A stretch of DNA of 10,557 nucleotides from Pseudomonadota bacterium (GTDB lineage: Bacteria > Pseudomonadota > Alphaproteobacteria > Reyranellales > Reyranellaceae): NCBI GenBank assembly GCA_023436825.1, contig JAEZHS010000318.1:1-10557 (forward strand), in the 5' to 3' direction. Every line of letters starts with the position of its first letter. Within the stretch, counting starts at the first letter, position 1. The notes beneath the pieces are model-generated. The model worked only from the letters and a program-made list of their open reading frames with translations. It ran no database searches and was not told where the DNA came from. Made by a program: the position numbers and the translations under genes. Of the stretch, positions 1 to 6,321 are shown one piece after another.

Positions 1-1072
1 CGTGCGCCTTGGCGGCGACGGCGGCGTCGTTGAACACGCCGAAGATCACGTGCTGGGCGCCGGCGGCCTTGAGCGCGCGCAACAGATAGGTGGTGTTGCC
101 GCGCCCGCCGCCGCCGGGATTGTCGGCCACGTCGGCCAAGATGATAGGCTTGCGTCGCCGGTCGCGCCCGACCGAGACGGCGAGCTGGACGGCGTCGGCG
201 AGCGGCGTCATGGCGCGCTTGAAGCGCTCCTTCATGCCCCAGGCGCGCCTCGCGATGTCGAGCGACAGGTCGGCCGCCGCTTGGCGGTTGCCGTTGCGCG
301 CCGTCACCACGGCGGTGAGCCCGTTCTTGGGGCTGTCGCTGTAGGCGAAGCCCGCCATCACCGAGACATTGAGGATGTCGCCACCGACTTTGGTCTGGCC
401 GTACTTGATCAGGTCGGCGTAGGGGCCCTTGGCGGTCAGCAGCGAGATCTGCGGCGGCACCAGCGGCACCTTGACCATGGTGACCGCGGTGCGCGCGCCA
501 GCCAGGCACTCGCGCATGTGCTTGGCGGCTTCGACACCGCGTTCGTAGATGTCGATGTGCGGATTCTCGAGATAGCCGACGAACACGGAAAGATTGTCGG
601 TCATCCGACGCGAGACGTTGGCGTGCAGGTCGAAGGTCGAGACGACCGGGATGTCCGGCCCGACGACCTTGCGAATGATTTCGAACAGGTCACCGTCGGG
701 GTCGTCGGTGCCCTCGGCGAGGGCAGCGCCATGAGCAGCGACGAACACGGCGTCGAGCGGCAGTGCGCCCTGCAGGCCCGCCTCGATCTCGGCGAGGAAC
801 GCCTTGAAGAAATTCTCTTCGACCGGACCGCCGGGCTGGGCCTGTGAAACGCGCAGCGGCACGGGAGTCCAGTTGCCGGTGCGATCCATCTCGGTGAAGA
901 AGCCGGGCAGATCGGGGAGCGTGATCGATGCGCCCGAGCGCGCCTCGCTCACGATCTGGTTGCCGCGGATGTCGACGTCGGTCTGGAAGTCTTCCGCCGT
1001 GGTCACCGGCGAGAACCGGTTGCATTCGATGGCGAAGCTCAGAACGGCAATCCGCGGATTGTCCTGCGACAC
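1..1072 (-). CDS. M81 family metallopeptidase (MlrC-like), 3' end cut off by window edge
   Basis: The reading frame is open from a GTG at 1072 to the left edge (357 codons). M81 proteins are usually near 490-500 aa, so roughly 130-140 C-terminal residues are missing. MlrC is the zinc peptidase known from microcystin degradation; most homologues have unknown substrates. Visible signature: the N-terminal family motif HETNTF appears as IECNRF (residues 15-20, keeping E16, N18 and F20), AHGAA has H114, FDLHAN has D148 and H150, ENPH has H172, and DNPGGGG lies near residue 320. The D-x-H-x21-H spacing fits the metal-binding set of the family. No signal peptide is evident, so it is probably cytoplasmic. 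It is the last visible gene of the operon, 11 bp after the alpha/beta hydrolase. The start is supported by AGGAGG four bases upstream. Family assignment is firm; substrate is unknown, perhaps a cyclic or modified amide. Confidence 0.9.
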   Translation of the reverse strand, partial: MSQDNPRIAVLSFAIECNRFSPVTTAEDFQTDVDIRGNQIVSEARSGASITLPDLPGFFTEMDRTGNWTPVPLRVSQAQPGGPVEENFFKAFLAEIEAGLQGALPLDAVFVAAHGAALAEGTDDPDGDLFEIIRKVVGPDIPVVSTFDLHANVSRRMTDNLSVFVGYLENPHIDIYERGVEAAKHMRECLAGARTAVTMVKVPLVPPQISLLTAKGPYADLIKYGQTKVGGDILNVSVMAGFAYSDSPKNGLTAVVTARNGNRQAAADLSLDIARRAWGMKERFKRAMTPLADAVQLAVSVGRDRRRKPIILADVADNPGGGGRGNTTYLLRALKAAGAQHVIFGVFNDAAVAAKAH

Positions 1073-1076
1073 GTTT

Positions 1077-1082
1077 CCTCCT
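1077..1082 (-). promoter_or_regulatory. Shine-Dalgarno AGGAGG fixing the GTG start of the M81 gene
   Basis: On the minus strand the sequence reads AGGAGGAAACGTG just after the TAA stop of the preceding hydrolase gene. This full consensus ribosome binding site is the strongest in the window. It picks GTG at 1072 over any internal ATG as the start of the peptidase. Confidence 0.75.
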
Positions 1083-1083
1083 G

Positions 1084-1917
1084 TTAGCGCTGGCGCGCCA
1101 GAAACGCCTCGACCAGCCCGTTGAACGTAGCGGCCTCCTCGAAATATGGCGAGTGGCCGGCATGGGGAATCAGATGTGCTTCGCCGCAGGGCAGGCCTGC
1201 CGCGATGGCGCTTGCCAGGAAGGGCGGGAAGACGATGTCCTCGCCGCCGGCGATCAGGAGCGTCGGCACGCGGAAGTGCTGCAACTCCTTGACCGTCCGG
1301 AGGGCGGAGCGGCGCAGTCCGGCACGCACCTTCTCCTTGTCGAGGGCGCCCGCCATGGCGTCGATACTGGCATAGAGAAGGTGCAGCGCAGGCGAGCGCG
1401 CCGCGGCATTCATGCCCATCGCCGGATGGATGCCGTTTGCGAGCCCCGCCGCGACTTTCGCTTCGGCGTCCTTCGCCCAAGCATCGTAGGCCGTACCGCC
1501 TGACGGATCGCAGCCGCGGCGGTCGAGGGTGCCGGAGGTCGAGCTCAGGACGAGAGCCTTCACTTTCGCCGGATTGGCCAAAGCATATTCGAGGACGGTC
1601 CAGCCGCCCATCGATTGGCCGACAAGACGCACGTCGGGAAATTTCAGGTGATCGATCAGCGCCGCGAGGTCGGAGGCATAGTCGGCCGGATCGGGTCCAC
1701 CATCGATCGCAGTGGACGGCGCGAAGCCGCGATGAGCGAAGCTCACGCAAGTGTAGTGCGAGGCGAAGTGCGCGACCTGTTGCCACCAGCTCAGGTGATT
1801 GCCGCCCAGGCCGTGGGCGAACAACAGTGCCGGCCCGGAGCCGGATACCTCGTAGTACAGGTCGCCGAACGGCCGCTTCAATCGGCCGATGCTGCGCGCC
1901 GGCGCCTTGTAGGTCAT
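1084..1917 (-). CDS. Alpha/beta-fold hydrolase
   Basis: A 277-aa protein of the usual length for this fold, starting MTYKAPARS. It shows the oxyanion-hole HGLGG (35-39), nucleophile elbow G100-Q-S102-M-G104, acid D227 in GGEDIVFPP and H255 in HAGHSP, so the Ser-Asp-His triad is complete. Overall pattern is that of the enol-lactonase / C-C hydrolase / haloperoxidase-like branch (PcaD, MhpC and relatives), but substrate cannot be read from sequence. It would act in the cytoplasm; there is no signal peptide. It follows the unknown gene by 16 bp and precedes the M81 gene by 11 bp, so it is co-transcribed. By context it may hydrolyse a ring-opened or lactone product of the oxygenase module (inference). 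The frame stays open upstream to 2364, but that extension overlaps the preceding gene in another frame and lacks family similarity, so ATG 1917 is preferred. Its ribosome site is weak. Confidence 0.88.
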   Translation of the reverse strand: MTYKAPARSIGRLKRPFGDLYYEVSGSGPALLFAHGLGGNHLSWWQQVAHFASHYTCVSFAHRGFAPSTAIDGGPDPADYASDLAALIDHLKFPDVRLVGQSMGGWTVLEYALANPAKVKALVLSSTSGTLDRRGCDPSGGTAYDAWAKDAEAKVAAGLANGIHPAMGMNAAARSPALHLLYASIDAMAGALDKEKVRAGLRRSALRTVKELQHFRVPTLLIAGGEDIVFPPFLASAIAAGLPCGEAHLIPHAGHSPYFEEAATFNGLVEAFLARQR

Positions 1918-1933
1918 GGAGATGGCAGCCCTC

Positions 1934-2500
1934 TCAGAAGAGGACCAGCGTAGAGCCCACGACGCCCAACGGCCAGCGGCCTGCGGCGAACAAACGAAAC
2001 TTGCTTTCGAACGGCGAGGCGGCGTCTCCTGCCAGGCGGGCCAACGCCAGTTGATAGGCCGCCTGTGCGGCCGCTCCCGCCGCGACGTGGATCGACGCCC
2101 TGGCTGCGCTATCCATGCGCGAGACGGCGGTGGCGGCCTTGCCATGCACGATCTCGCCGGCCTCGGTAGTGAGCTCGGTGAGCGCCGTCCACAGCTCGCG
2201 CTCGGGATAGCGTGCTTCGGCTGCAGCCAGCAGATGCTGGCGCAGCGCTTCCTCGCGGTCCCACCATGCGGGCGCCCAGTCGGGCGCCTTGAGCACGCGC
2301 TCCGCCTCGGGCCAATCGTGCGCCTGCACCACGCGCAGCGGGCCGAGTCCGAGGGCCACGGCATAGGCGGTGGCGTCGCCGCGATCGCCTTCGGTCAGCG
2401 GCTCGCCCAAGGCAGCGAACCACGCGGCAGCCCCAGCCTCTTTTTTGACCCGCTCGAGCAAGGCAACGGGAAGTGTTGCGACTTCCTTGATGTCGCCCAT
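1934..2500 (-). CDS. Unrecognised protein (188 aa) in the oxygenase operon
   Basis: I do not recognise the family. The protein is Ala/Glu/Leu-rich and looks mostly helical, with W-rich stretches near residues 66-80 (DWPEAERVL, DWAPAWW), a central helical part (about 80-150) and a hydrophobic C-terminal end containing GRWPLGVVG followed by LVLF. No signal peptide, Cys cluster or nucleotide-binding motif is seen. It sits between the PaaA-like oxygenase and the alpha/beta hydrolase, with a 16-bp gap to the latter, so it may be a structural or maturation partner of the oxygenase (inference). ATG 2500 is chosen because upstream codons lie inside a palindromic intergenic repeat; even this ATG falls in the end of one repeat arm, and the GAGGG in front of it is too close for a good ribosome site. 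The true start is therefore uncertain. Codon pattern matches a real gene, and it ends in TGA. Confidence 0.7.
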   Translation of the reverse strand: MGDIKEVATLPVALLERVKKEAGAAAWFAALGEPLTEGDRGDATAYAVALGLGPLRVVQAHDWPEAERVLKAPDWAPAWWDREEALRQHLLAAAEARYPERELWTALTELTTEAGEIVHGKAATAVSRMDSAARASIHVAAGAAAQAAYQLALARLAGDAASPFESKFRLFAAGRWPLGVVGSTLVLF

Positions 2501-2599
2501 CCCTCGAGACGTGCCCTGCGGGCGTTCCTCAGGACGAGGCTGGTCCTGAACCCGCCTCATGCTGAGGAGCGCCCAAAGGGCGCGTCTCGAAGCATGGGC
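2495..2599. repeat. Large palindromic intergenic element (45-bp arms), RIME-like
   Basis: Arms 2495-2539 and 2555-2599 are near-perfect inverted copies separated by 15 bp. Each arm carries its own small hairpin; in the right arm this is GCGCCC-AAA-GGGCGC. Both outer ends read GCCCAT on their own 5' side, and both inner ends carry CCTCA/TGAGG-type sequence. Architecture and size resemble the roughly 100-bp palindromic mosaic elements (RIME-type) scattered in alphaproteobacterial intergenic regions; identity with a named family is not claimed. It lies between the PaaA-like gene and the unknown gene and occupies most of the 118-bp gap. Folded RNA could attenuate transcription or stabilise upstream mRNA. 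Confidence 0.85.
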
Positions 2600-2618
2600 C
2601 GCAGTCGAGGTCCCTCGC

Positions 2619-3326
2619 TCATGCCGCCTGCTTCACCTCTGGCAGGGTGAGATCGTACTTGGCGGCGACTTCGGTCGCCCGCTTCATGAAGTCGGCGCGC
2701 ATCTCGTCATTGGTGCGCTGCTTGATGTTCCACTTGCGGAAGATCTCGTTGTTCTTCGACTTCGAGCCGCCGAAGAATGACGGTAGGTATGGGAAGTATT
2801 CGTCGATCGCCGCCTGCAGCGTGGCCTTCCCCTCCGGCGTCCTGATCAGCTCGGCGGTAAAGTCTTCGCCGAACTGCGCGTGGAAGCGTTCCTCCGGCAT
2901 GGTCGCGCGCGCGAGGTTCCTGAGTGGGTGGAACGTGCAGTGCAGCAGGTCCTCGACCTGCAGGATTTCGGCCAGGTCGGCCAGAAGCTTGATGGCGACG
3001 AACTCCTCCCAGGTTTTCAGCGGGAACTCGAAGATCGAGAGCGGCCGCTTGCCGGTACCCGGGATCATGCGCTCCTCGGGTATGCCCATTTGCACGCCAA
3101 GCTGCTTGAAGCGCACGTGATGGCCGTATTCCTCCATGGCAACGCGGCAGGTCAGCCACTTGGCGTAGGGCGTCGGCGCATAGGCGATCGCGGGCTCGTC
3201 GAATACCTGCGCGCCATAGAGCTCGTTCACGGCATGGCTGATCACCAGCTTGCCGACGGCGTCACGATACTCCTGAGGGGCATCCTTCAGCTCATCGACG
3301 GTCTTGATGACGATGGGGTCGCTCAT
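2619..3326 (-). CDS. PaaA-like diiron oxygenase subunit (phenylacetic acid catabolic protein family)
   Basis: A 235-aa protein of the ferritin-like PaaA/PaaC family, whose PaaA member epoxidises the ring of phenylacetyl-CoA using a carboxylate-bridged diiron centre. A full ligand set is visible: E35 (HAVNELYG), E66-x-x-H69 (EEYGHH), an acid at E120 or E125 (AEILQVED) and E146-x-x-H149 (PEERFHAQ). This makes it a catalytic rather than a PaaC-type structural subunit. It is shorter than E. coli PaaA (about 309 aa). No PaaB, PaaC or PaaD is present nearby, so it is not a standard PaaABCDE complex. The gene follows the SDR by 10 bp; the SDR stop and the ribosome site share TGAGG. Electrons could come from the reductase encoded two genes upstream. 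Likely substrate is an acyl- or aryl-CoA (inference from family and neighbours); an exact substrate cannot be named. Confidence 0.85.
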   Translation of the reverse strand: MSDPIVIKTVDELKDAPQEYRDAVGKLVISHAVNELYGAQVFDEPAIAYAPTPYAKWLTCRVAMEEYGHHVRFKQLGVQMGIPEERMIPGTGKRPLSIFEFPLKTWEEFVAIKLLADLAEILQVEDLLHCTFHPLRNLARATMPEERFHAQFGEDFTAELIRTPEGKATLQAAIDEYFPYLPSFFGGSKSKNNEIFRKWNIKQRTNDEMRADFMKRATEVAAKYDLTLPEVKQAA

Positions 3327-3336
3327 GATGACGTCC

Positions 3337-4272
3337 TCAGACGAGGGGGTCGGTATTGAAGGCTTCGAGATCGGTGGTGAGGTCGGTGAACTTGTCGGAG
3401 AGCTTGGCGCTGAGATCCTGCGCCAGCGTCGCCCCTGCCGTGCTTGCCTCGATGCGCGCGATCGGCCGCGGCTGGCCGAACAGGAAGACCTCGCGACCGC
3501 GTACGCCCAGCAGCTGGCCGGTGATGCCCTTGCCGGCCGGCGAGCAGAGCGCCGTCACCAGGTTGGCGACGTGATGCGCACCGATCTTCAGCGCACGCTC
3601 CTTGTACGATTTCTGGGCCTCATTGGCCGGCTGGATGATGTCGGTGACGCGGGTACGTGCAAATGGGGCCACGGCGTTGGCGGTGATTTGCGCCCGAGCA
3701 AGGTCCATCGCCGTCACCCGGGTCAGCCCGAACAGGCCCGCCTTGGCGCTGGCGTAAGCCGCCTGGCCGAGATTTCCGTAGAGACCGGCAGACGACACGA
3801 TGTTGACGATGCGGCCCCAGTCGTAACCTCCGGCACCGCCGCGTCCGGCCTTGCCCTGGTCACGCATCACGGCCGAGGCGGCGTTGATGAGGTAGAAGGC
3901 GGCCGACAGGTTGTTGCGGATCACCGCGTCCCAATCGCGCGGATCAGCACGAAAGACGAACGCGTCGCGCAGGATGGCAGCGTTGTTCACCACGATGTCG
4001 ATGCCGCCGAAGTTCTTCACCGCCATCTCGACCAAGCCCCTGGCTGCACCGGGCGAGGCGACGCTGTCGGCGAAGGTGATCGCCTTCTTGCCCAGCGCCG
4101 AGGCCGTCTCCTGGGCGACCGTCGGATCGCCATCCTCGCCGCCGATCGAGGCGCCGTTGTCGGCGACGATGACGCTGGCGCCTTCGGCGATCAGCGATTC
4201 GGCGATGGCGCGGCCGATGCCGCGGCCGGCGCCGGTGACGATGGCAGCACGTCCTTCGAGAATGCCCGTCAT
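3337..4272 (-). CDS. SDR oxidoreductase, hydroxyacyl-CoA dehydrogenase-like
   Basis: A 311-aa Rossmann protein with T13-GAGRGIG-20, N96-N-A-A99, catalytic S160, Y173-x-x-x-K177, and N120 or N121. D38 at the end of the second strand favours NAD+ over NADP+. The segments ILRDAFVFR, SSAGLYGNLGQAAY and NAVAPFARTRVTD closely resemble the hydroxyacyl-CoA dehydrogenase domain of peroxisomal multifunctional enzyme type 2 (17-beta-HSD4), and the loop after D38 is long as in that group. The expected role is NAD-dependent oxidation of a 3-hydroxyacyl-CoA or a similar alcohol in the cytoplasm. The protein has a C-terminal tail beyond the 250-aa SDR core (about residues 270-311) of unknown role. Its ATG overlaps the stop of the reductase gene as ATGA, indicating translational coupling. 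The family call is firm; the CoA-ester substrate is inferred from similarity and operon context. Confidence 0.9.
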   Translation of the reverse strand: MTGILEGRAAIVTGAGRGIGRAIAESLIAEGASVIVADNGASIGGEDGDPTVAQETASALGKKAITFADSVASPGAARGLVEMAVKNFGGIDIVVNNAAILRDAFVFRADPRDWDAVIRNNLSAAFYLINAASAVMRDQGKAGRGGAGGYDWGRIVNIVSSAGLYGNLGQAAYASAKAGLFGLTRVTAMDLARAQITANAVAPFARTRVTDIIQPANEAQKSYKERALKIGAHHVANLVTALCSPAGKGITGQLLGVRGREVFLFGQPRPIARIEASTAGATLAQDLSAKLSDKFTDLTTDLEAFNTDPLV

Positions 4273-5305
4273 AGTTCCGCTCCCGTCTTCTTGCCCGCAC
4301 TCGCCATCTCGGCTGCGGTGTAGAACGCGTCGGCATGGATATCGACACGGCGCATGCCGCGCTGCTCGAACAACTTGGTTGCCGCCTCGACCATGACCGG
4401 TGGGCCGGCGAGATAGGCCTTGCAGCCATCGAACTCATCGAAGTCTTCGGCGACGGCCTCGTGCACCAAGCCCAGGCGACGCTCCGCGCTGTCGCCTTCG
4501 CTCAGCACCGGAATGAAATGCAGGTTCTTGTGGGTCTCGGCCAACCTGGCGAAGTGGTCGTGCAGGTAGAGGTCGCGCTCGCTGCGGACGCCGAAATAGA
4601 AGTAGATGTGCTGCGGCAGCGCCTGCTGCAGCGCCCGCTCGACCACCGACTTGATGGGCGCCATGCCCGACCCGCCGGCGACGGCGATGATCGGTCCGCG
4701 ATGCGCCTCGCGCAGGTAGGAGGGGCCGAACGGGCCTTCGACGCGCACATGGTGGCCGACCTCGAGCTTCTCCGCGACGTGGGTCGAGGTGGCGCCGTCC
4801 GTCGTACGCCGCACGTGGAACTCCAGGATCGTATCGCCCGGCACGTTGGCCATCGAATAGTCGCGCGGCGGGCAGCCCTCGAAGGTCACCGAGGCGAACT
4901 GACCGGCCGAGAAGTCGAACGGGCCGCCCGAGACGATCTTCAGGCGGATGCGCTTGATGTCGTGCGTGGCGTCGTCGAGGGCCACGACCTCGCAGTCGAG
5001 CAGGCGGCGCGGGTGGACGATCAGGTCGTCCTCCTCCAGCCAGGCGACCTCGCTGTCCTCCCAGGGTACGGCGCGGCAGGCGAGGATCAGGCCGCGATCC
5101 TTCTCCTCGTCACTGAGAGCGAACTCCGAGTAGCCCTCCATCGTCACCTCGCCCTTCACGAGGTGCGACTTGCAGGCGCCGCAATTGCCGGACTGGCAGC
5201 CGAACGGATAGGAGATGCGGCGTCGAGCGCCGACGACAGGATGGTGGCCCCGGTCGGAACCTCGATGGTACGCTCGGCCTGGACGATACGGACTTTGAAG
5301 TTCAT
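4269..5305 (-). pseudogene. [2Fe-2S]/FAD/NAD(P)H ferredoxin reductase, disrupted by a 1-nt frameshift
   Basis: Translation from ATG 5305 gives a normal ferredoxin N-terminus (MNFKVRIVQAERTIEVPTGA...) up to codon 29, then runs into the wrong frame. The frame ending at 4269 continues with ISYPFGCQSGNCGAC. One extra G near 5217-5219 would join them as ALDAGISYPFGC, the usual family wording, and restore a 345-aa protein. The restored protein has plant-type ferredoxin cysteines C37, C42, C45 and C77, FAD motif R148-D-Y-S151, NAD(P) motif GGSGMAP (211-217) and the C-terminal AGPPVMV. It would pass electrons from NAD(P)H to an oxygenase, here most likely the PaaA-like protein. Domain order (ferredoxin first) resembles Rieske-oxygenase reductases and differs from PaaE, where ferredoxin is last. 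The rest of the frame is intact and ends in an ATGA overlap with the SDR, so either sequencing error or a very recent mutation is likely. Confidence 0.88.
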
Positions 5306-5322
5306 CGGGCAAACGCTAGAAT

Positions 5323-5341
5323 TTGTTTGATCCCCAAACAA
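5323..5341. promoter_or_regulatory. Candidate MarR operator: TTGTTTG-N5-CAAACAA
   Basis: A perfect 7-bp inverted repeat with a 5-bp spacer lies in the 57-bp gap between the reductase gene (minus) and the marR gene (plus). A dyad of this size in a divergent region beside a MarR gene is the usual layout for an autoregulated operator that also controls the neighbouring catabolic operon. AT-rich sequence here contrasts with the GC-rich surroundings. Core promoter hexamers could not be assigned with confidence on either strand. Confidence 0.65.
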
Positions 5342-5362
5342 TATCCGTTTAGCACTCCCGGC

Positions 5363-5836
5363 ATGGGCCGTCCACCCGCCAAACCACCTGCATCCTTGGA
5401 TCGCGGTCTTTTGCCCTCCTTGCTGGGCTATGTGCTGCGCCGTGCCCAATCGGCGGTGTTCGACGATTTCGCCAACACCTTCACCAAGGCCGGCGAGGCG
5501 CTGACGCCGGGCGAGTTCGGCCTGCTGGTGCTGGTCGACCGCAATGCCGGGCTGAGCCAGATGGCATTGGCGCGAGCGCTCGGCATCGACCGCTCGACCC
5601 TGGTGCCGATCCTCGATCGCCTGCAGGAACGCGGCCTGCTGGTGCGCCATCGCTCGCCGACCGATGGCCGCACCCACGCGCTGGCATTGACGCCCAACGG
5701 CGAGAAGGCGCTGGCGCGGTTCGCCCGGCTGGTGCGTACCCATGAGAAGCGCATCGCCTCGCAGCTTTCGGCCGCCGAAATCCGGGTGCTGATCGACCTC
5801 CTTGAGAAGGTGCACGCGGGCACACGATCGGTATAG
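5363..5836 (+). CDS. MarR family transcriptional regulator
   Basis: A 157-aa protein with a winged helix-turn-helix typical of MarR: helix-turn-helix around residues 64-92 (SQMALARALGIDRSTLVPIL), wing with SPTDGRTHALALT (98-110) carrying the conserved D101-x-R103, and flanking helices for dimerisation. MarR proteins of catabolic operons are commonly repressors released by an aromatic acid or its CoA ester; the ligand here is unknown. The gene diverges from the oxygenase operon across a dyad that is its likely operator, and is followed after 10 bp by the thioesterase gene. A TTG at 5327 would lengthen the protein by 12 residues but lies inside the dyad; ATG 5363 gives the normal N-terminus. 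No clear ribosome site precedes either. Confidence 0.9.
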   Translation: MGRPPAKPPASLDRGLLPSLLGYVLRRAQSAVFDDFANTFTKAGEALTPGEFGLLVLVDRNAGLSQMALARALGIDRSTLVPILDRLQERGLLVRHRSPTDGRTHALALTPNGEKALARFARLVRTHEKRIASQLSAAEIRVLIDLLEKVHAGTRSV

Positions 5837-5846
5837 TCCGCGCCGC

Positions 5847-6314
5847 ATGAACTCCACCCATCCAGATTTCGACGGCGTCGGCATCGGCGCGCTGAGCGAC
5901 GCCGAGGCGCTGAAAGCCCTCAACGCCAATCTCAACGAGCCGGTCAAGGTCCTGAACGGCGAGGTCACCGAGCTCGATTCCAAGCGCGGCTTCTGCCGGT
6001 TTCGCTTCGAGATCGTGCCGGCCTTCTGCCATTCGCAGGGCCGCATCTGCCAGGGCGGCTTCCTCACCGGCATGGTCGACACAGCCATGGCCCATGCCGC
6101 GATGGCCAAGGGCGGCTTCGCCAACGCCGTGCCGACGCTGGAGCTCAAGATCAGCTTCCTCGAGGCGGCCGGCCCAGGCTTCGTGACAGCCGAGGGCCGC
6201 GTGCTGCGCTGGGGCGGCTCGGTCGGCTTCCTCGACGGTGACATCAGGGACGACAAGGGCCGCCTGATCGTGCACTCGACCTCGACCATCAAGATCGTGC
6301 GGCCGAAGAAGTAG
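5847..6314 (+). CDS. PaaI-type hotdog-fold acyl-CoA thioesterase
   Basis: A 155-aa single hotdog domain of the 4HBT/PaaI group. The signature segment reads ICQGGFLTGMVDTAMAHAA (residues 67-85): the usual HGG is QGG (Q69) while the acidic residue D78 that lines the active site is kept. These enzymes hydrolyse acyl- or aryl-CoA thioesters in the cytoplasm; PaaI itself recycles CoA from dead-end hydroxylated phenylacetyl-CoA. A later segment, VLRWGGSVGFLDGDIRDDKGRLIVHSTST (119-147), fits the two final beta strands of the fold. It is co-transcribed with marR (10-bp gap) and divergent from the PaaA-like operon, which supports a role in relieving CoA trapping in that pathway (inference). ATG 5847 is chosen; an upstream extension to 5802 overlaps marR and lacks family similarity. 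Confidence 0.87.
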   Translation: MNSTHPDFDGVGIGALSDAEALKALNANLNEPVKVLNGEVTELDSKRGFCRFRFEIVPAFCHSQGRICQGGFLTGMVDTAMAHAAMAKGGFANAVPTLELKISFLEAAGPGFVTAEGRVLRWGGSVGFLDGDIRDDKGRLIVHSTSTIKIVRPKK

Positions 6315-6321
6315 CATACCG

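Noticed and set aside
2..847. Long plus-strand open frame opposite the M81 gene
   Set aside because: It is an antisense shadow typical of GC-rich DNA: low-complexity Gly/Arg/His/Asp-rich translation with no family motif, while the minus strand has complete M81 motifs.
1918..2364. N-terminal extension of the alpha/beta hydrolase
   Set aside because: It overlaps the preceding gene in another frame and adds Arg/Pro-rich sequence not found in the fold; ATG 1917 gives a normal hydrolase.
2501..2560. N-terminal extension of the unknown 188-aa protein to ATG 2560
   Set aside because: The extra 20 codons are translated palindromic repeat sequence, which is unlikely to be part of the native protein.
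2495..2599. CRISPR array or insertion-sequence ends
   Set aside because: There is only one inverted pair, with no direct repeat-spacer series and no transposase gene between or beside the arms.
3304..4323. 339-codon plus-strand open frame opposite the SDR gene
   Set aside because: Shadow of the SDR; the translation lacks motifs and the minus-strand protein has all catalytic residues.
5214..5222. Programmed ribosomal frameshift in the reductase
   Set aside because: There is no slippery heptamer or evident stimulatory structure, and intact homologues need no shift; a one-base deletion or sequencing error is simpler.
4335..5330. 331-codon plus-strand open frame opposite the reductase
   Set aside because: Shadow frame with repetitive His/Asp/Val-rich translation; the minus strand has ferredoxin, FAD and NAD motifs despite the frameshift.
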